A model generated the notes under the pieces. It was given only the letters and a program-made list of their open reading frames with translations. It was not told the origin of the DNA and searched no databases. The position numbers and the translations under genes were made by a program. Below, one piece after another: positions 32,040 through 44,319 of a stretch of DNA of 64,000 nucleotides; the stretch's first letter is position 1, and every line of letters starts with the position of its first letter. The DNA is from Bremia lactucae (taxonomy: Eukaryota > Oomycota > Peronosporomycetes > Peronosporales > Peronosporaceae). Location of the stretch: contig NC_090617.1 of the NCBI RefSeq assembly GCF_004359215.1, positions 1,390,824 to 1,454,823 on the forward strand, given 5' to 3'.

Positions 32040-35000
32040 CTTGAATAGAGAGCGATCGATTGAATGAGTTCGGTCGCAGGTGGGCCAGCTCTTTGTCATG
32101 AATTGGGTAGTTCTTTTTCGCAGCTTTAAGCTGCCTAGACTCGAACGCAATAACACGTTCATGCCCATCAACATCTATTTGTAACCGAGCACTGCCAATG
32201 GCAAAATCTGAAGCGTCACAGGCGACACTGAAGGGCCAATTTGGGTTTGGCAGTTCCAGAATCGGGGCTTGGATAAGACTATCCTTAACTGCTCGAAAAG
32301 TTTTATTTTTTTTTCGGTGCTAGTCCAGCACCATTCTGTATCCTTTTTGAGGAGATTAGATATTGACCTAGCCATATCGGCGTAATTTTTGCTATATTTG
32401 TATATATAATTGGCGAGACCCAACCACTTACGCAAATCCTTTTGTTTTTTGGGAACCGACCAATCTACTATGGCTTTTATTTTAGCCGGATCCGCTGTAA
32501 GGCCTCGCTTTTCAATGAAGCTTCTTAAGAAAGGAATTTCGGCTGCGCCAAAAACGCATTTAGATGCATTGGCATTCCATTTTTTTGTGCGCATACACTC
32601 GAGCACTGCTCGCAAATGGTCTAAATGGTTGCCGATATCCGACCGACCCTGCTCCGCACGACTATGGACAAAAATATCATCGAAATAAGTATGTGCATAA
32701 CCTCGGTGAGGGCGAAACAGTTGCGTCACTAGACGATTAAATGTTGCCGGGCGTTGGAAAGCCCCTGTGGCATAACTAGCCACTCCCATAGCATACCGCT
32801 TGTAATGCTAACCGCTGTAAGCTGGATATCGCGAGCTCGCATGAGCAGTTGATAGTAACCATCAACTAAGTCCAGTGCACTGTACATTGTACGTCCCACC
32901 ATATTGTTCTGAAGACATCCTTATAAGAATGAGGTTTTGTGTTGGTATAGTGACAGCGTTAAGCATATTATAAGCATGTACAATGCGCCCTTTACTATTT
33001 GGCTTTTTGACACAAAATGTCGGTGTAGAATGAGGAGATTAGCTCTCTCGCACCATTCCAGCTTCGTGTTTAGCACGAAAGAAATCGTCAATGACATCAC
33101 ACGGTTCTTTTGGTAAAGGCCACTGTCGTGTGACACGGTAATTGGTTCCAGGAACGAAGTCAATGACGTCACAATGTTCCGTTGCTTAAGGCCACTATCG
33201 CGTGACACAGTATTTGATCCTAGGAACCAAGTCAATTTCATGACGGACACTTCTATCTGGAGGTAAAATAGATATGCAGATGGTGGATTGGTATATACCA
33301 CATCTTGGAATTCCGTAATCAAGAAATAAAAGGGATCCTTTGGATCTTTAAGGATCGATGACTCACTCCGCGCACTAAGTGCAGCTTTGTGTCATTCAGG
33401 ACAGCTTCGTCCAGAATTGACGATGAGTTAACTCAATTGTTGGTCGAATGACCACCATCTTAGATAAGTCGCCAGCCTTTAAGGCTCGGCCGCACTCATC
33501 GATAGACATTTCGTCTAGCTTTAAAAGAGCATGTAACGAAGGTATTGCCGCAAGGCTAACTTCCCCCTCAATGTTACCGGTTTCACCATTTACAAGCGTA
33601 TGTAATTGCTCACTTGTATCACTTTGGGAGGTTATACACGCTTCGTGTCCATTCTGTCTTGGGATGGAGACAATACGCCTCTTAGAGGCCGGGACATTCA
33701 CGTCCCCGGGTTTTCCAGCCTGTATTGATTCTATACAAGACATGGTGTCTAATTTGACATCCGACAAGGAGAAAGGTAACTCAACTTGCTTATCCAGCGA
33801 ACTTTACGTGTCGCTTCACGTACAGTAGAAGGGTTTGATTCAGAATGCCCTGGCGAACCGCCAATAGTGTCACTATTGACACTCAGTATGGTGCCACCTC
33901 GGCCGACCGCCCTCGGTGGACTTAGACGTACCACTCTACGTATCTCCGGGGCATTGCACCCTTGGTGCCCTGGCGAGCCGCTAACAGTGTCACTACTGAC
34001 ACTCAGTATGGTGCCGCCTCGGCCGATCACACTGGGTGGACTTAGACGTGCCACTCCACGTATCTCAGGGACGTCGTACCCTCGATGATTCGGTCTTAGG
34101 CCAACAATGCTTTCAGCATTCAGTGAATCGTTATTACAAGGAGTGTCACTCGACGGAGTACGTGCCGTTCCACTTTTTTCTGCTGAGTCGGGCTCAAAAA
34201 TAAAGTTTTTAACATTAGAGTCTATTAGCTCAGACATGCCAATGTCTAAAACACTGACATACTAATTTAATGATCCGCGCCAATAACGCTTTTGTTGCCT
34301 AGCAAAGGTAAGTTCATGACTCTCCAAAACTTTGCTGAGGAACATTGCGCGTGGCGCCTAAGGTCTTAGACCTCCATCGATCCATAGCTCATGGTATTCT
34401 AACCAGGCCACACCAAGGATGAGATCAATTCTCGAATCCAAATCAAGGCCGAGACAGCGTTTTATTCTGTCAAAGTCCAGAAACTGTATGCCAAAGTTCA
34501 ACGGAACTTTAGAAACAGTGAAACGAGTCCCAGTCGCTAAGCGAGCGACGATTGTATCATCTACAGCTTGAAGAGCCTCTTCTCCTTCCTCAACGAGGCT
34601 TAAATCCACAGGTTCCGCTCTATTACATGAAACCCATGTGCTCAAAGAGCTTGTTCGGTAAACAGGCGTGCTAACGCGAGCAGACTTAAAGTCGAACTCG
34701 GCGCGTAGTGCTATGGCAATTGCCACTTCGAAAGAAGTAACATGAGATCGGAAAAATTCCGTCCGAGACCTCCCATAATGATGGTCACTACAATTGCTTT
34801 CCACCGGGTCTTGATGCATAGATGCAATGAGAGTTCTCAACTCCTGGACAAAGTCCCCGAGGGTTCTTTTACCCTGTCGAGTCGCTAGGAGCCATGCTCG
34901 CATGGGAAAAACCTGATCAGGTGGTGCAAACATGTCGTCATTTGCTGTTTCAGCGAATCCCATGAGAGAAAAGCGTCGTTTATGGACGTGCTACACGATA

Positions 35001-35433
35001 GTGCCCATTCCATGGCTCTACCTCCAAGTTTGGAAATGGCCATAGCCACGTTTTGCCTTTCTGTTAAGAACAAGGCGGAATCAATGGACATTTCCATCTG
35101 GTCAATCCAAAAGGGAGATTTTCTCCCTCTTTTCCCTCAAATGTCTTCACATTTACAGTAAGAGGGCGAGTTCTCAGCTTGAGTCAGGTACAGAGATGTA
35201 CCGTGTTAGCATAGATGCCGCTAAGTGGTCCTGTACATGACCAATCCGGGAGGCTTCGTACCACATGAAAGCTTCAAGCCTTGCATGCAGGACATCTGGC
35301 CCCTAGGAGATAATTAATTCCACGTGCTCAAGCCCAAATAAGGTTTTGAGCTTGTCATAAGCGGCGCATTGCGTTTCTGACAATTCTGGAACCTCTTCCA
35401 TTTCCGTGTCGATTGACTACGAGTGTTTCCAGG
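32040..35433 (-). mobile_element. Family C Ty3/gypsy, minus strand (gag, protease, RT), decayed
   Basis: Reads leftwards from its 5' LTR at 35434. Primer binding site on the minus strand at 35431-35415 (TGGAAACACTCGTAGTC). Gag pieces follow: SALFLTERQNVAMAISKLGGRAMEWAL (35085-35005 region) and FPMRAWLLATRQGKRTLGDFVQELR (about 34915-34840). Protease and flanking linker lie at 34690-33400; here LDLDSRIDLILGVAWLEYHEL marks the post-protease motif, and the D-S/T-G triad is not obvious. Reverse transcriptase at 32789-32175 has GVASYATGAFQRPATFNRLV, the active site YFDDIFVHSRAE, and CVFGAAEIPFLRSFIEKRG. It is cut off near 32040. Imperfect repeats of about 120 bp lie at 33850-34080 (each with GTGTCACTA-TGACACTCAGTATGG). 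Confidence 0.8.
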
Positions 35434-35914
35434 TGTAGCGGAGCTACCTCGCTCCTAAAGTCAGAGAAAGACTTTCAGACTCAGAGAGTCACTTAGTACA
35501 ATTGAACTAATGGGTTCAACAGCTCAGGGAGTCGTACAAGCTATTAAGGCTTAAGGAGTCCTAGTTCAAGGGATTCTGGGGCTCGTAGAACCAAGTGGCA
35601 ACTAGTGCCCAAGAGGATACACCTTAAAAGGCTTCTTTCTCTTACAGATCAATGCACAAGCCTAAGAAAGGCACTTGACGCTTTAAGATCAAAAGGGGAA
35701 CTGCACTTTATTCAATTATTTAAATCTAAAATCGTCACCCTAGCTAATTTAAAATGGATTTTGGCCGCCAGATTTATGTCTGGCGGCGACCACATTTGTA
35801 CCCATAATTAATGGGATTTAAGTAAATAACTATTTTAAAATCAGACAAAAGGGTATTTTACCCATAAAGTATGTACCACAACAACGAATATCCAACCGAT
35901 GTGTGCCCCATTTC
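35434..35914 (-). repeat. LTR, family C, 5' copy
   Basis: Read on the minus strand from the conserved GGGGCAC-type start near 35914 to GGTAGCTCCGCTACA at 35434. Shares blocks CCTCGCTCCTAAAGTCAGAG, CCCTAGCTAATTTAA and CTGGCGGCGACCACATTTG with 39927-40307 and 43209-43427. Confidence 0.75.
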
Positions 35915-35916
35915 AG

Positions 35917-36060
35917 CTTTAAGATCAAAAGGGAACTGCACTTTATTTAATTATTTAAATAAAAACCTTACCCTAGCTAATTTAAGATAGGTTTCGGCCG
36001 CCGGCGGCGACCACATTTGTTACCCATAATAAATAGGATTTAAGTGATTGATTATTTCAG
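35917..36060 (-). repeat. Partial second copy of the family C LTR
   Basis: Repeats about 35680-35830 directly next to the full LTR: GCTTTAAGATCAAAAGGGAA, CCCTAGCTAATTTAAGATAG, GGCGGCGACCACATTTG and AGGATTTAAGTGATTG. It then ends within the LTR. Likely recombination between LTRs or a nested insertion. Confidence 0.7.
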
Positions 36061-37054
36061 AATCATTGAAAGTCAAGATGCAGCAATTGTTGCGATGGCG
36101 GAGACTTAGCGTTCTCCAGATGATTTTTGAAAGTTGCTAAATGGCGGTCTGCATCTATTTCTAAGACCGTTCGGCTAGAATTATAAAAGAGCCGCAAATT
36201 TTAGTAGTTCTTCTTAGAAATTTAGAATCCTCCGAACGCCACCTTGCCTCAGTTAGGCAATATTCAAAAATATATAATAAGCCGAGCTTTTTTTAGGCCC
36301 TCGTTTTTTAACCCCACACTATCCGTTTTTATGCCAATCAAATGTCATAATTACAACCCATCACATTTCATTGAATATGCTAACGTCGAAATCTCCGTGC
36401 ACGATTAGCAACATTGAAATCTCCGCGCACGACTAGCAACATCAAAATCTACCGTCAATCATCTACTTTCTAAACTACCTACACGATTTTTTGCAGGAGC
36501 TATAGCTTACACAACACCCGGAATGTCCTCTAGGAATAGAGGCAGCGATACAAAAGTTAAAAGTTCTTTTAAGTTCAGTGTTTTATTAAGTTTGGTTTTC
36601 CCTATTTAAGATATAGCGTTGGTGTTCACAAGGTCATGGTTGTAAGCACTTTTATATATCTCCAACTTCCAAGCCCTTTGCTCCCTACGCTTTGAAGTGA
36701 CTTGGAAGGCTCAAATCCTATCAAAGAAGTTTATAATTTCCGTTAAAAAGCTAAGTGAGGTTTAAGGCAGTAGTTTGCTAAACTACCACTTAATTTGTTT
36801 AACTCGTGGGTATTTATGGCTTCGTTTCCTTTAATTTCGGGGCGGTATGGGTCATGATGGATACTAGCATTTTTGCATTTATAAACCTTTACTCGCATTT
36901 CTTCTCAGGACGGTTTCCATGTTTTCTGGACCGCGCAATTTTCAATGGAAAGCCGTCAGATAATGCCGCAACTCTAATGGCTTGTTTACCATCCTCAAGT
37001 GAGATCCACGTAGATTACAAAGGGGTATGATGTACATTTTTCAGGAACGCCGGC
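36061..37054. other. No gene seen; includes distal part of a copia 3' LTR
   Basis: Near 36370-36455 a short block (ACGTCGAAATCTCCGTGCACGA) recurs imperfectly two to three times. The right part up to 37054 should be the tail of the copia LTR that starts at 37312 on the minus strand, but its far end was not identified. Confidence 0.4.
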
Positions 37055-39905
37055 TTAATACAAAGGTAGGAAGGTCTCCAAAGAAATGTTTTTGAGAGTA
37101 AGTTTATTAACACTATTATCTGTGTCATACCCACGACCACCCTGAGTTGCAGTTGCTCCTTGCTCCTGCGCGATGGTATGCTCACCTTCCGTCCTTTCTG
37201 TCACCTGCAGCACAGCAGAATATACAAATGAAAGACAATTCTGGAGAATGGCAGTTTGTTGATGGCTTGGGACCTGGCGGTATTTCAGCCCGCAGAACAG
37301 CATTTTCCAACACTCCTCCCCAGGAATCACGCCTTTTCAAGTCCAAGTACGTAATGCTTGTAGTCGAATCGCTAGAAGTTGCTTGGTCAGTATATCTGCC
37401 AGCATGTCGGTCGTAGTCACGCAGGTCAGTATGAGTGTGCCTTTCTTGCAGTAATCACCAATAAACTTGAGACGAAGTCCACAAGTTTTGCTTGGCTTGA
37501 GCTTGCTTCATTTTCCACTTGTTTAATTGCAGCTTTGATATCCAATCTCATAATGATGGGAAGTGCAACCTGAAAACCAATTTATCTCGCTAACTCCTTT
37601 TAACTCCTTCAACCGAGAAGCGCTCTTTGGCTCCAATTGAAGAAGCCGCACATTCCGACTTAGCCGCGAAAACGCCACTGCTGATCGCTTCTTACAATGC
37701 CATCCCACGATAGTTTCATGTATTCGGACAATTCCACCACTTATGGACTTTCTATCCCGCTTATCTCCAGCAAAATTAGCATCAGTATAACGCTCGATGC
37801 GTAGCGGTAAATTTGGACCACCGTCGCAGTTCATCGATAAACAGAGACCAGCACTTCTAGCCAAGTAGCGCACAATACGTTTCGCCAACTTGTAGTCGCC
37901 AATTGTCGGTGCGTGCGCACGCCAAGAGAGGCAAAAAAATATCTGGTCTCGAGCAGCGAGCAATCCAAAGCAAACTTCCAAGCAGCAAATGAAATATCTT
38001 GATGGTCGGGCGCTCAGGTGTACCAGGCCCATTTGCCGGCATTGACGACCCTCCTCCCTTTTGATCGTCATCCAAAAGGTATTTTCTGATTCGAGATCGC
38101 ACTAAATTCGCTTTATAGAGCCCATGCTTGGACAGTAACTCAATCATAGTTGGTATTTGATCAATCTTGTGACCTGACTCAGAATTGTAACGGACATGCA
38201 TTCCAAGGAATTTCTCAGCCATTCCAAGGTCCTTCAACTCAAGGCATGCCATCCGCGAGATGAAAACATCAACACGCTGGTTACTGGTCCCTGCCACCAT
38301 TAGACCATCCACATACGTGCCGACAAACAAGGGTAGTGTGAAGGAGTCTGGCAACAGTTGGCTGCGCTTTTCTTCTAGGTTCGACTTAAAATACAAACAT
38401 GTGTCCGTAGCGCATTGAATATTAACAAAATGTTTGTCAGCGTTGCGTGGGGGAGCTGGTATCACAGCCTGCCAGCCTGCTTTAAGCCATAAAGACTTCG
38501 TTCCAAACAAAGAGATAGGTCTTTGGCGATATTTACACCATACTCGGACAGCTCCTCCACCGTAAAAGTCATTCTTCAGGAATATGAAGATGAATTTTCA
38601 ACCCCATCTTCTTTAGCAGCTCGCACGTAAGCGCTTGGCGCGTCGATATGCCGAGCCGGTGTATGCCAAATCCACGCAATTGCCAAAACAATTTCTGCAC
38701 TTGTCAAGTCTAAAACCGCGGTAAAAGTCAGCAAAAAGTTTACATCCAATACCTGTTCATTTCCACACGCATCAAGTCGTGCTTTGTAACGGTCAATTCC
38801 TCCGTCACTTGTGCATTTTTTTCTTGTGTGTATACCCACTTAGTGTGCAAACGCGGTACACCAGATTCAGTTTTGACCACTCTCCACGTTTGATTTGCCC
38901 GCAAGGATGTAAGCTCTTCATGGTTAGCGCGCTCCCATACATTTTTGTCGGGACTACGCATCGCCTCGCGAAAAAAATTCGGGTCGGGCAGATGCGCGAA
39001 TTCAGCTTTAAAAACTTGCAAGACGGCAGCAACGACTGCGTTCACCACATCATTAGATGCTGGCGAGTAGTCCATCTGAACGGCAGCTGTGTCTGCGTTT
39101 ACAAGTTCACGCGCTGGCTCCAAATCAATTGAATTATGCATGTCCGCCTCCATTTGCCGCAACGAGGTTTTTGTTAGTACGATTAGGTCGTCATAACTCA
39201 TTCCCAATGGGTTTGGCACGCAGTTTATCCTGACGCGCCTCAGCTGGACCTTCTATCTGTCCACTTTGAGTCACCACAGTCACTTGACGATTGGCACTAG
39301 CGTACTAATATTGGCGCGTGCGCGCTAGCTCTTGTAATTCATTCTCGTCCTCGTTACTTAAGACATCCTCCGAATTGTCCTCGTCCGTCAGCGTCTTGAC
39401 GTGACGGACGTGGCGTGTAGTGATGACAGTGCGATCACGCGGGAGCCAAACCTTTCGTTATTCCGCTCTTTCCAGCAACAACTCCAACCTCGGAACGCTG
39501 CTTCAAAGAATCCATTCTCAGATCACGGTAGACCTTACACTGCGACCGAAAAGCGATATTATCTATTAAACTTGGCGACCTTCCAGTCAGCATTTCCATT
39601 GGAGACGCTTCCTTCGGGTTGGAGCGGGTTGGCATTCTGTCTAAAACGAAAGCCGCATATTCGGCTGCATCGCCTTAAAAGGAAATTGGTAGGTCACACG
39701 AAAAAATCATGTAGCAAACCATATTAATTATCGTCCGGTGCGTGCGCTCCGCCTTTCCATTTCCAGCCTGGTTTTTAGCATTCTTAATTTGCTGTTTAGC
39801 TCCAGTCTTTAGACAGAACAAATCCACCTTCTTGTATTTTCCGCCACTATCTGTACGGAGCATATGCACGCGGTGATTGTAACGTTTCTCAAAATAGACC
39901 AAAAA
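37055..39905 (-). mobile_element. Degenerate Ty1/copia, minus strand (integrase, RT, RNase H, 3' LTR start)
   Basis: Order on the minus strand: integrase core (HMLRTDSGGKYKKVD, NGKAERTHRTI, 39902-39675), integrase end (EASPMEMLTGRSPSL), linker and RT N-terminus at 39219-38576 (WERANHEELTSLRANQTWRV; IHTRKKCT), RT core at 38510-37857 with GTYVDGLMVAG where YVDD is expected (second Asp lost), ELKDLGMAEKFLGMHV, RNase H at 38071-37600 (YTDANFAGDKRDRKSISGG), and MLADILTKQL in another frame near 37390. A purine tract (GGGGAGGAG) precedes TGTTGG at 37312, the start of the 3' LTR. Stops and shifts throughout. Its 5' part is cut at about 39905 near a family C LTR. Confidence 0.85.
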
Positions 39906-39926
39906 TGTTCAAATTTGTTTTGCAGC

Positions 39927-40307
39927 TTGGTCCTACCTCGCTCCTAAAGTCAGAGAAAGACTTCCAGACTCCGAGAGTCACTTAGTTCTATTGAACTAAT
40001 GGGTTTAAGAACTCAGGGAGTCGTACAAGCTATCAAAGCTTAAGGAATCCTAGTTCAAGGGAGTTGGGAGTTTGTAAAACAAGTGCATTTAACGCTTTAA
40101 TATAAGAAGGGGAACTGCACTTTATTTAATTATTTAATCTTATACCGTACCCTAGCTAATTTAAGATTTCGGCCGCCAGATCTATATCTGGCGGCGACCA
40201 CATTTGTTACCCATCATAAATGGAATTTAAGTAATTAACTATTTTAAAATAGGATATAGAGGGTATTCTACCCATAAGGGTTCTCCAACCAATGTTTGCC
40301 CCATTAT
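39927..40307 (-). repeat. LTR, family C, 3' copy, truncated
   Basis: Matches 35434-35914 from CCTACCTCGCTCCTAAAGTC to TTTGCCCCATTATA. The last dozen bases of the LTR (GGTAGCTCCGCTACA end) are missing at the left. To its right ACCCCCCCCTAT is a purine tract on the minus strand, so it was a 3' LTR. Confidence 0.75.
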
Positions 40308-41720
40308 AACCCCCCCCTATCAGGCTGTTGACACCGAGTGACAACATTCGCTTCATTTCCTCTTTGAGGTTGGAACATAAACAGCTAACCGTTTGATTGC
40401 GTTTTGCTTTCCTTTGTCCCATGACAATTAATGGTGAGTCATAGACTCTTAGCACCTTCCTCGACGATGAGGGGAGGGTGGACTTTGAAAGTTACTCTCC
40501 ATCAAAGGATAGGAGAAAGAGCGTCGTTATTATACGCCTTTTCCTCCGGATAACGTCGGCGGGCCCCGAATTCGTTCCCAGAACGTGGTGCCGCTGATGT
40601 CTTAACTGCATTGAGCAGGACACGGAACCCTGAGTCCAACATCATTACTAATCTGCTCGACGAAGAGCAAGAGCAAGCAAACCTCATAGAGCAAGAAGCT
40701 CGTCGACGAGTGCCGAGATAGCGAAAGCTACAGCTCAATATGGATTCACACCGCTTAGTGCGGAGGAGCGTCTCAAAGAGATAGCGGGTCACAGCTTGGG
40801 CATCTGAATCCCCGGTGACCCAGCGAGGACGCCGGAGAAGATTGCTGCTCGCGACGCTCTTTATGAGCAATACCTTACGCAAAGGTAATGACGCGAAGTC
40901 AGTATCTGACGTGTTTACGTGATCAAGCGCGTGGGGCTTCGGTGACTTCCATGAGGGAAAACGAAACAAGGAGTGAAAACGACGTCTTATTTGAGAACTG
41001 GGTCCACCGGGCCCGCCACCTTCGGAATATTTGGAATATCAGAAAGTCTGCGGACAGGGCTGATGTTCGTTTGGAACGGAAGCTTCACTTCGATTTCGCT
41101 AAGCTTAAGGCCAAAGGCCAGTTACGTTTGGCATTTATGATACAAAATGAAGAAAGGCCTAGTCGATATTTCAGTGCATCGGTTGACCGTAGAACAATGA
41201 AGCGAAACCACACTGAGGCTATAGATCCACATAATCTCACGTCTAGTAGCGGGAAGCGTCGTTTGACGCGAGTTCACTATGAGCTTGGCGCTCAAAAATG
41301 TGAACGGCGTACGGGCAACCTTGCCGAAGAGGTATCTCGAGCTCCCCAAGACTTTTTCGAAGAGGAGTACCCCAGTCACTTCACCAGATACTGGTAGTGG
41401 CCCATACGACGGCGTCACTTTTAAAGTTTCTCCGCGTGAAACTGAAGGTTCCCCGCGCATCAAGCAGCGTGGGAGGGGGGCCAAATTTTTTGCGGAAGGA
41501 TTTGATGATCTAAGGCACGAAATGCAATTTCTTCGTGAGGTCCTTGCTCCGGTTGAGAGCTCTTTTGAGGCAGTTCAGGACCGTCTCTAAACGCTGGAGC
41601 GTCGCAGCACGTTTAGAGGGCCAGCTAAATGTCCTGGTGAGGATGCAGCAATCTGCGGCACGACCGCCTGTCTCAGCGCAAGCACCTTCAAGTTTACTTG
41701 GGAAGGGTCCCGATATGGCT
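40308..41720 (+). other. Antisense reading frame in the family C 3' region, broken
   Basis: Lies between the family C integrase and its 3' LTR but on the opposite strand to the element. Pieces: LLDEEQEQANLIEQEARRRV, then AKATAQYGFTPLSAEERLKE and ARTPEKIAARDALYEQYL (40640-40890, with shifts). Next is an open frame 40888-41397 of 169 residues (ENWVHRARHLRNIW; LRLAFMIQNEERPSRYFSAS; QDFFEEEYPSHFTRYW). A last frame 41279-41590 ends in a likely coiled coil (DDLRHEMQFLREVLAPVESS). The middle part faintly recalls the linker before the RT of LINE elements (FFEEEYPS), but no RT follows. Function unknown; probably the family C counterpart of the antisense frames in A and B, though without the Ala-rich start. 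Confidence 0.4.
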
Positions 41721-43205
41721 TAAGCAAGCCAACGTAGAACACTGGGTGTATACGCAGCTTGCTAGGAAGGCTTAGCGTATAGGCTAGGCCTTTCTTGGCC
41801 ACGACCGTAAATGGTCCAATAAAGCGCGGGCGCAATTTGGTCTTGAAGACCGCGGAAACCAAGTTTGTAGGTAGGTTTTAAGCGTTTAGTAAAACTCGGT
41901 CTCCGACCATATAAGAATTAATATAGCTTCTGCCTTTGGCATCTGCTTGTTTTTTTTGTTTGTCTTGGCCATCAGCCATCGTATCCCTTACATGTCTTAA
42001 GACACTAAATCACGTCGCGAGAAACTCGCTTACTAGTTTCCGAACGATTACAGGGCTGATATCTGCACGCCTATCGGCTAATTCTCCCCCACCAAGCCCT
42101 GAACCACGCAGTGGTATCGTTAATGGAACGCGTGGATGGGTACGACCGTTTATATAAAACGGAGTATAGCCTGTAGAGGCATGAAGAGCGTTATTTAACG
42201 CAAACTCCACCACTGGGAGCATTGAGATCCAGCGCTTTGGTGTCTGAGCACATATACTGCGTAAAATGTCTTCAATGACGCGATTGACACGTTCGGTTTG
42301 ACCATCGGTCTGCGGATGGTCCGCAGTGGACATATCCAATCTGGTGCCAAGCACTCGGATATTGATTTCCAGAATGTACCCGTGAAACGGGGTCTTGATC
42401 AGAAAGAATTGCAACTGGCAAACCGTGTTGTTGAAAGACGCAATTAATAAACAGCCTTGCTGGACCTTCACCATCAATGGTATCCGGCACAGCCGCTAAG
42501 TGAGCCATTTTGCTCAATCGGTCAAGAAAGACCACTATGCCGGAGTTACCGGCGGAATCTTTCGGTGGACCGAAAACAGAATCCATACCAATGGACTCCC
42601 AACAACCTATGAGGGCGAGAAGGCTCGCCAGTGGCGTGGCAGCATTTGCCGAGGGTTTAGCCGTTGGCAAGTTTCGCATGTGCGGACATATGTGTGGACA
42701 TATGTGCTGACCCATTTATAAAGTTTGGGCCACCAATAACTCTGGCTAATAGAGTTGTAGGTATTTTCTCTACCGAGATGACCACCAACGACAGTATCGT
42801 GTGCCTTTTAGAGGTCTCGCATCCACATCATGAGGAACAGCGACACGCAGAGGGTCCGCGGTGTCTGTGCAATAAAGCAACAGGTCATTATCGATAGAAA
42901 ATCGGTGTAACCTTGCACTCCAACCTGCAGGCAATTTAATACCTGGATCAGAGTTCTTTAGAGCTCGTAGCAGAGCTACACACTGTTCATCCTTGGCGTA
43001 AGCCGAACAGATTAATTCAGGAATAGTCGACGTGAAGTCGTTAAATGAGAAAGCTCATAATCCGGCCTGCGTGATAGCGCATCGGCCAAAGCATTCTGCT
43101 TGCCGGGCTAATACTTCACCTTGAAGTTGTATTCCGCAAAAGGATAGCCATCGGGCCATTAGCTGTTAATTTGGTGTGACTATTCGCCTGCGTCATACGC
43201 ATGAT
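41587..43205 (-). mobile_element. Family C Ty3/gypsy RNase H-integrase remnant
   Basis: Minus strand, several frames: end of RNase H and integrase zinc-binding region (43200-42720; ARWLSF, PGKQNALADALS, then VALLRALKNSDPG and PHDVDARPLKGT-like segments with stops). Integrase core follows at 42640-42010 (DSVFGPPKDSAGNSGIVVFL, LSKMAHLAAVPDTIDGEG, TADHPQTDGQTERVNRVIED, STGYTPFYINGRTHPRVPL). The C-terminal part is at 42000-41587 (KLRPRFIGPFTVVAKKGLAY, LRIHPVFYVGLLKPYRDP). Gag, protease and RT are deleted; RNase H directly abuts an LTR fragment. A frameshift separates the two halves of the core. Confidence 0.85.
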
Positions 43206-43208
43206 CTA

Positions 43209-43427
43209 AACTGAACTATATTTAATTATTTAAATCTAAGAACCTTACCCTAGCTAATTAGAATAGATTTTGGCCACCAAATTTATATCTGGCGGCGATT
43301 ACATTTATTACCCATAATAAATGGGACTTAAGCAACTAACTGCTTTAAGATAAGATAAAAGGGTATTTTACCCATAAAATAAATTTACCACAACAACGGT
43401 TCTATAACCGATGGGTGCCCCATTACA
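43209..43427 (-). repeat. LTR, family C, 5' copy, truncated
   Basis: Matches the part of the family C LTR from TTTAATTATTTAAATCTAAG to GGGTGCCCCATTACA. No purine tract on its right, so it is the 5' LTR of the deleted element whose 3' LTR is at 39927-40307. Its inner end and everything to RNase H are missing. Confidence 0.7.
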
Positions 43428-44319
43428 GTCATGATATTATTTTCCGACCCCCTCGATTAGCAGACCAATTTCGAAATTTTTGCGTTCTTCGATTTAATGC
43501 TCATACGCGATCGACGACTGGAGTAGCCGTCCTTTAATGTTTCGGGTTCACAAAGACCATGCGACGTGTAAAAGCTAGTCGCTTATCTTAAGGAAGCGCT
43601 TTGTGGTAAAGGATAACAATATTCTGAGAAAACATCGTTTCTACCGTTCGTTTACCGTCTTTGATTTTGCTGTGAATCGTTGAGCAATATTAAGGCATTA
43701 CGCGATCTCCCGGTTCTTAAGTCAAGTGTTAATGTTCTATGCCTGTAATTGTGTGACAAACGTACCCTTTAAAGTTTGAAACAATCCAGCATTATGTTGC
43801 ACAACTGGGCAAGTCATACTGCACTTTCGAGCCATAATCGATTTATACAATAATTGTAGCCGACAACGCTACAGGCTTTAGCGTAGAATGTGACCACATT
43901 TGGACCACGATTACTGCTCTTTGCTTTCTTGGCGATGAATGGCGCTGCCTCTTTTTCTCACCGAATTTCACAGGAGCGATTGCGACGTAACACGTCATAA
44001 TATTTGGCAAAAGACGTGCTCCTATCCATTCGCGCGCCCACCTCTACCGGCGCCAACATGACGATCAAAACACTGTTTTTTGGCATCCAACTTTTACATT
44101 GATTTGTATACAATCAATTCAAATGTATTGTCGTTGGCCGTCTAAAGTTCCTTCCGACCTAGTAGAAAAGTGTGCTAAAATGGGGCGACCGATTTCTTTC
44201 ATTTCAAACCAGATGCTTGGCATTCGAAGCGCGGTCAATTCTGCATCAATCTGCTCATTGATGGTCTTCAGATTCCTTTTCACCTTCTTCTTACAACGTC
44301 CTGCACTTCGTCCTTCTTA
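43428..44319. other. Upstream region of the pectate lyase, no other gene
   Basis: About 0.9 kb with no recognisable frame. Just upstream of the pectate lyase, CTCATTGATGGTCTTCAGATTCC (44253-44275; given here in part) resembles an oomycete initiator only weakly, and the stretch to the ATG is pyrimidine-rich. Confidence 0.4.

Noticed and set aside
40888..41400. LINE (non-LTR) retrotransposon insertion
   Set aside because: The only hint is a short FFEEEYPS-like stretch; no endonuclease, RT or poly(A) tail follows. Kept as an unknown antisense frame instead.
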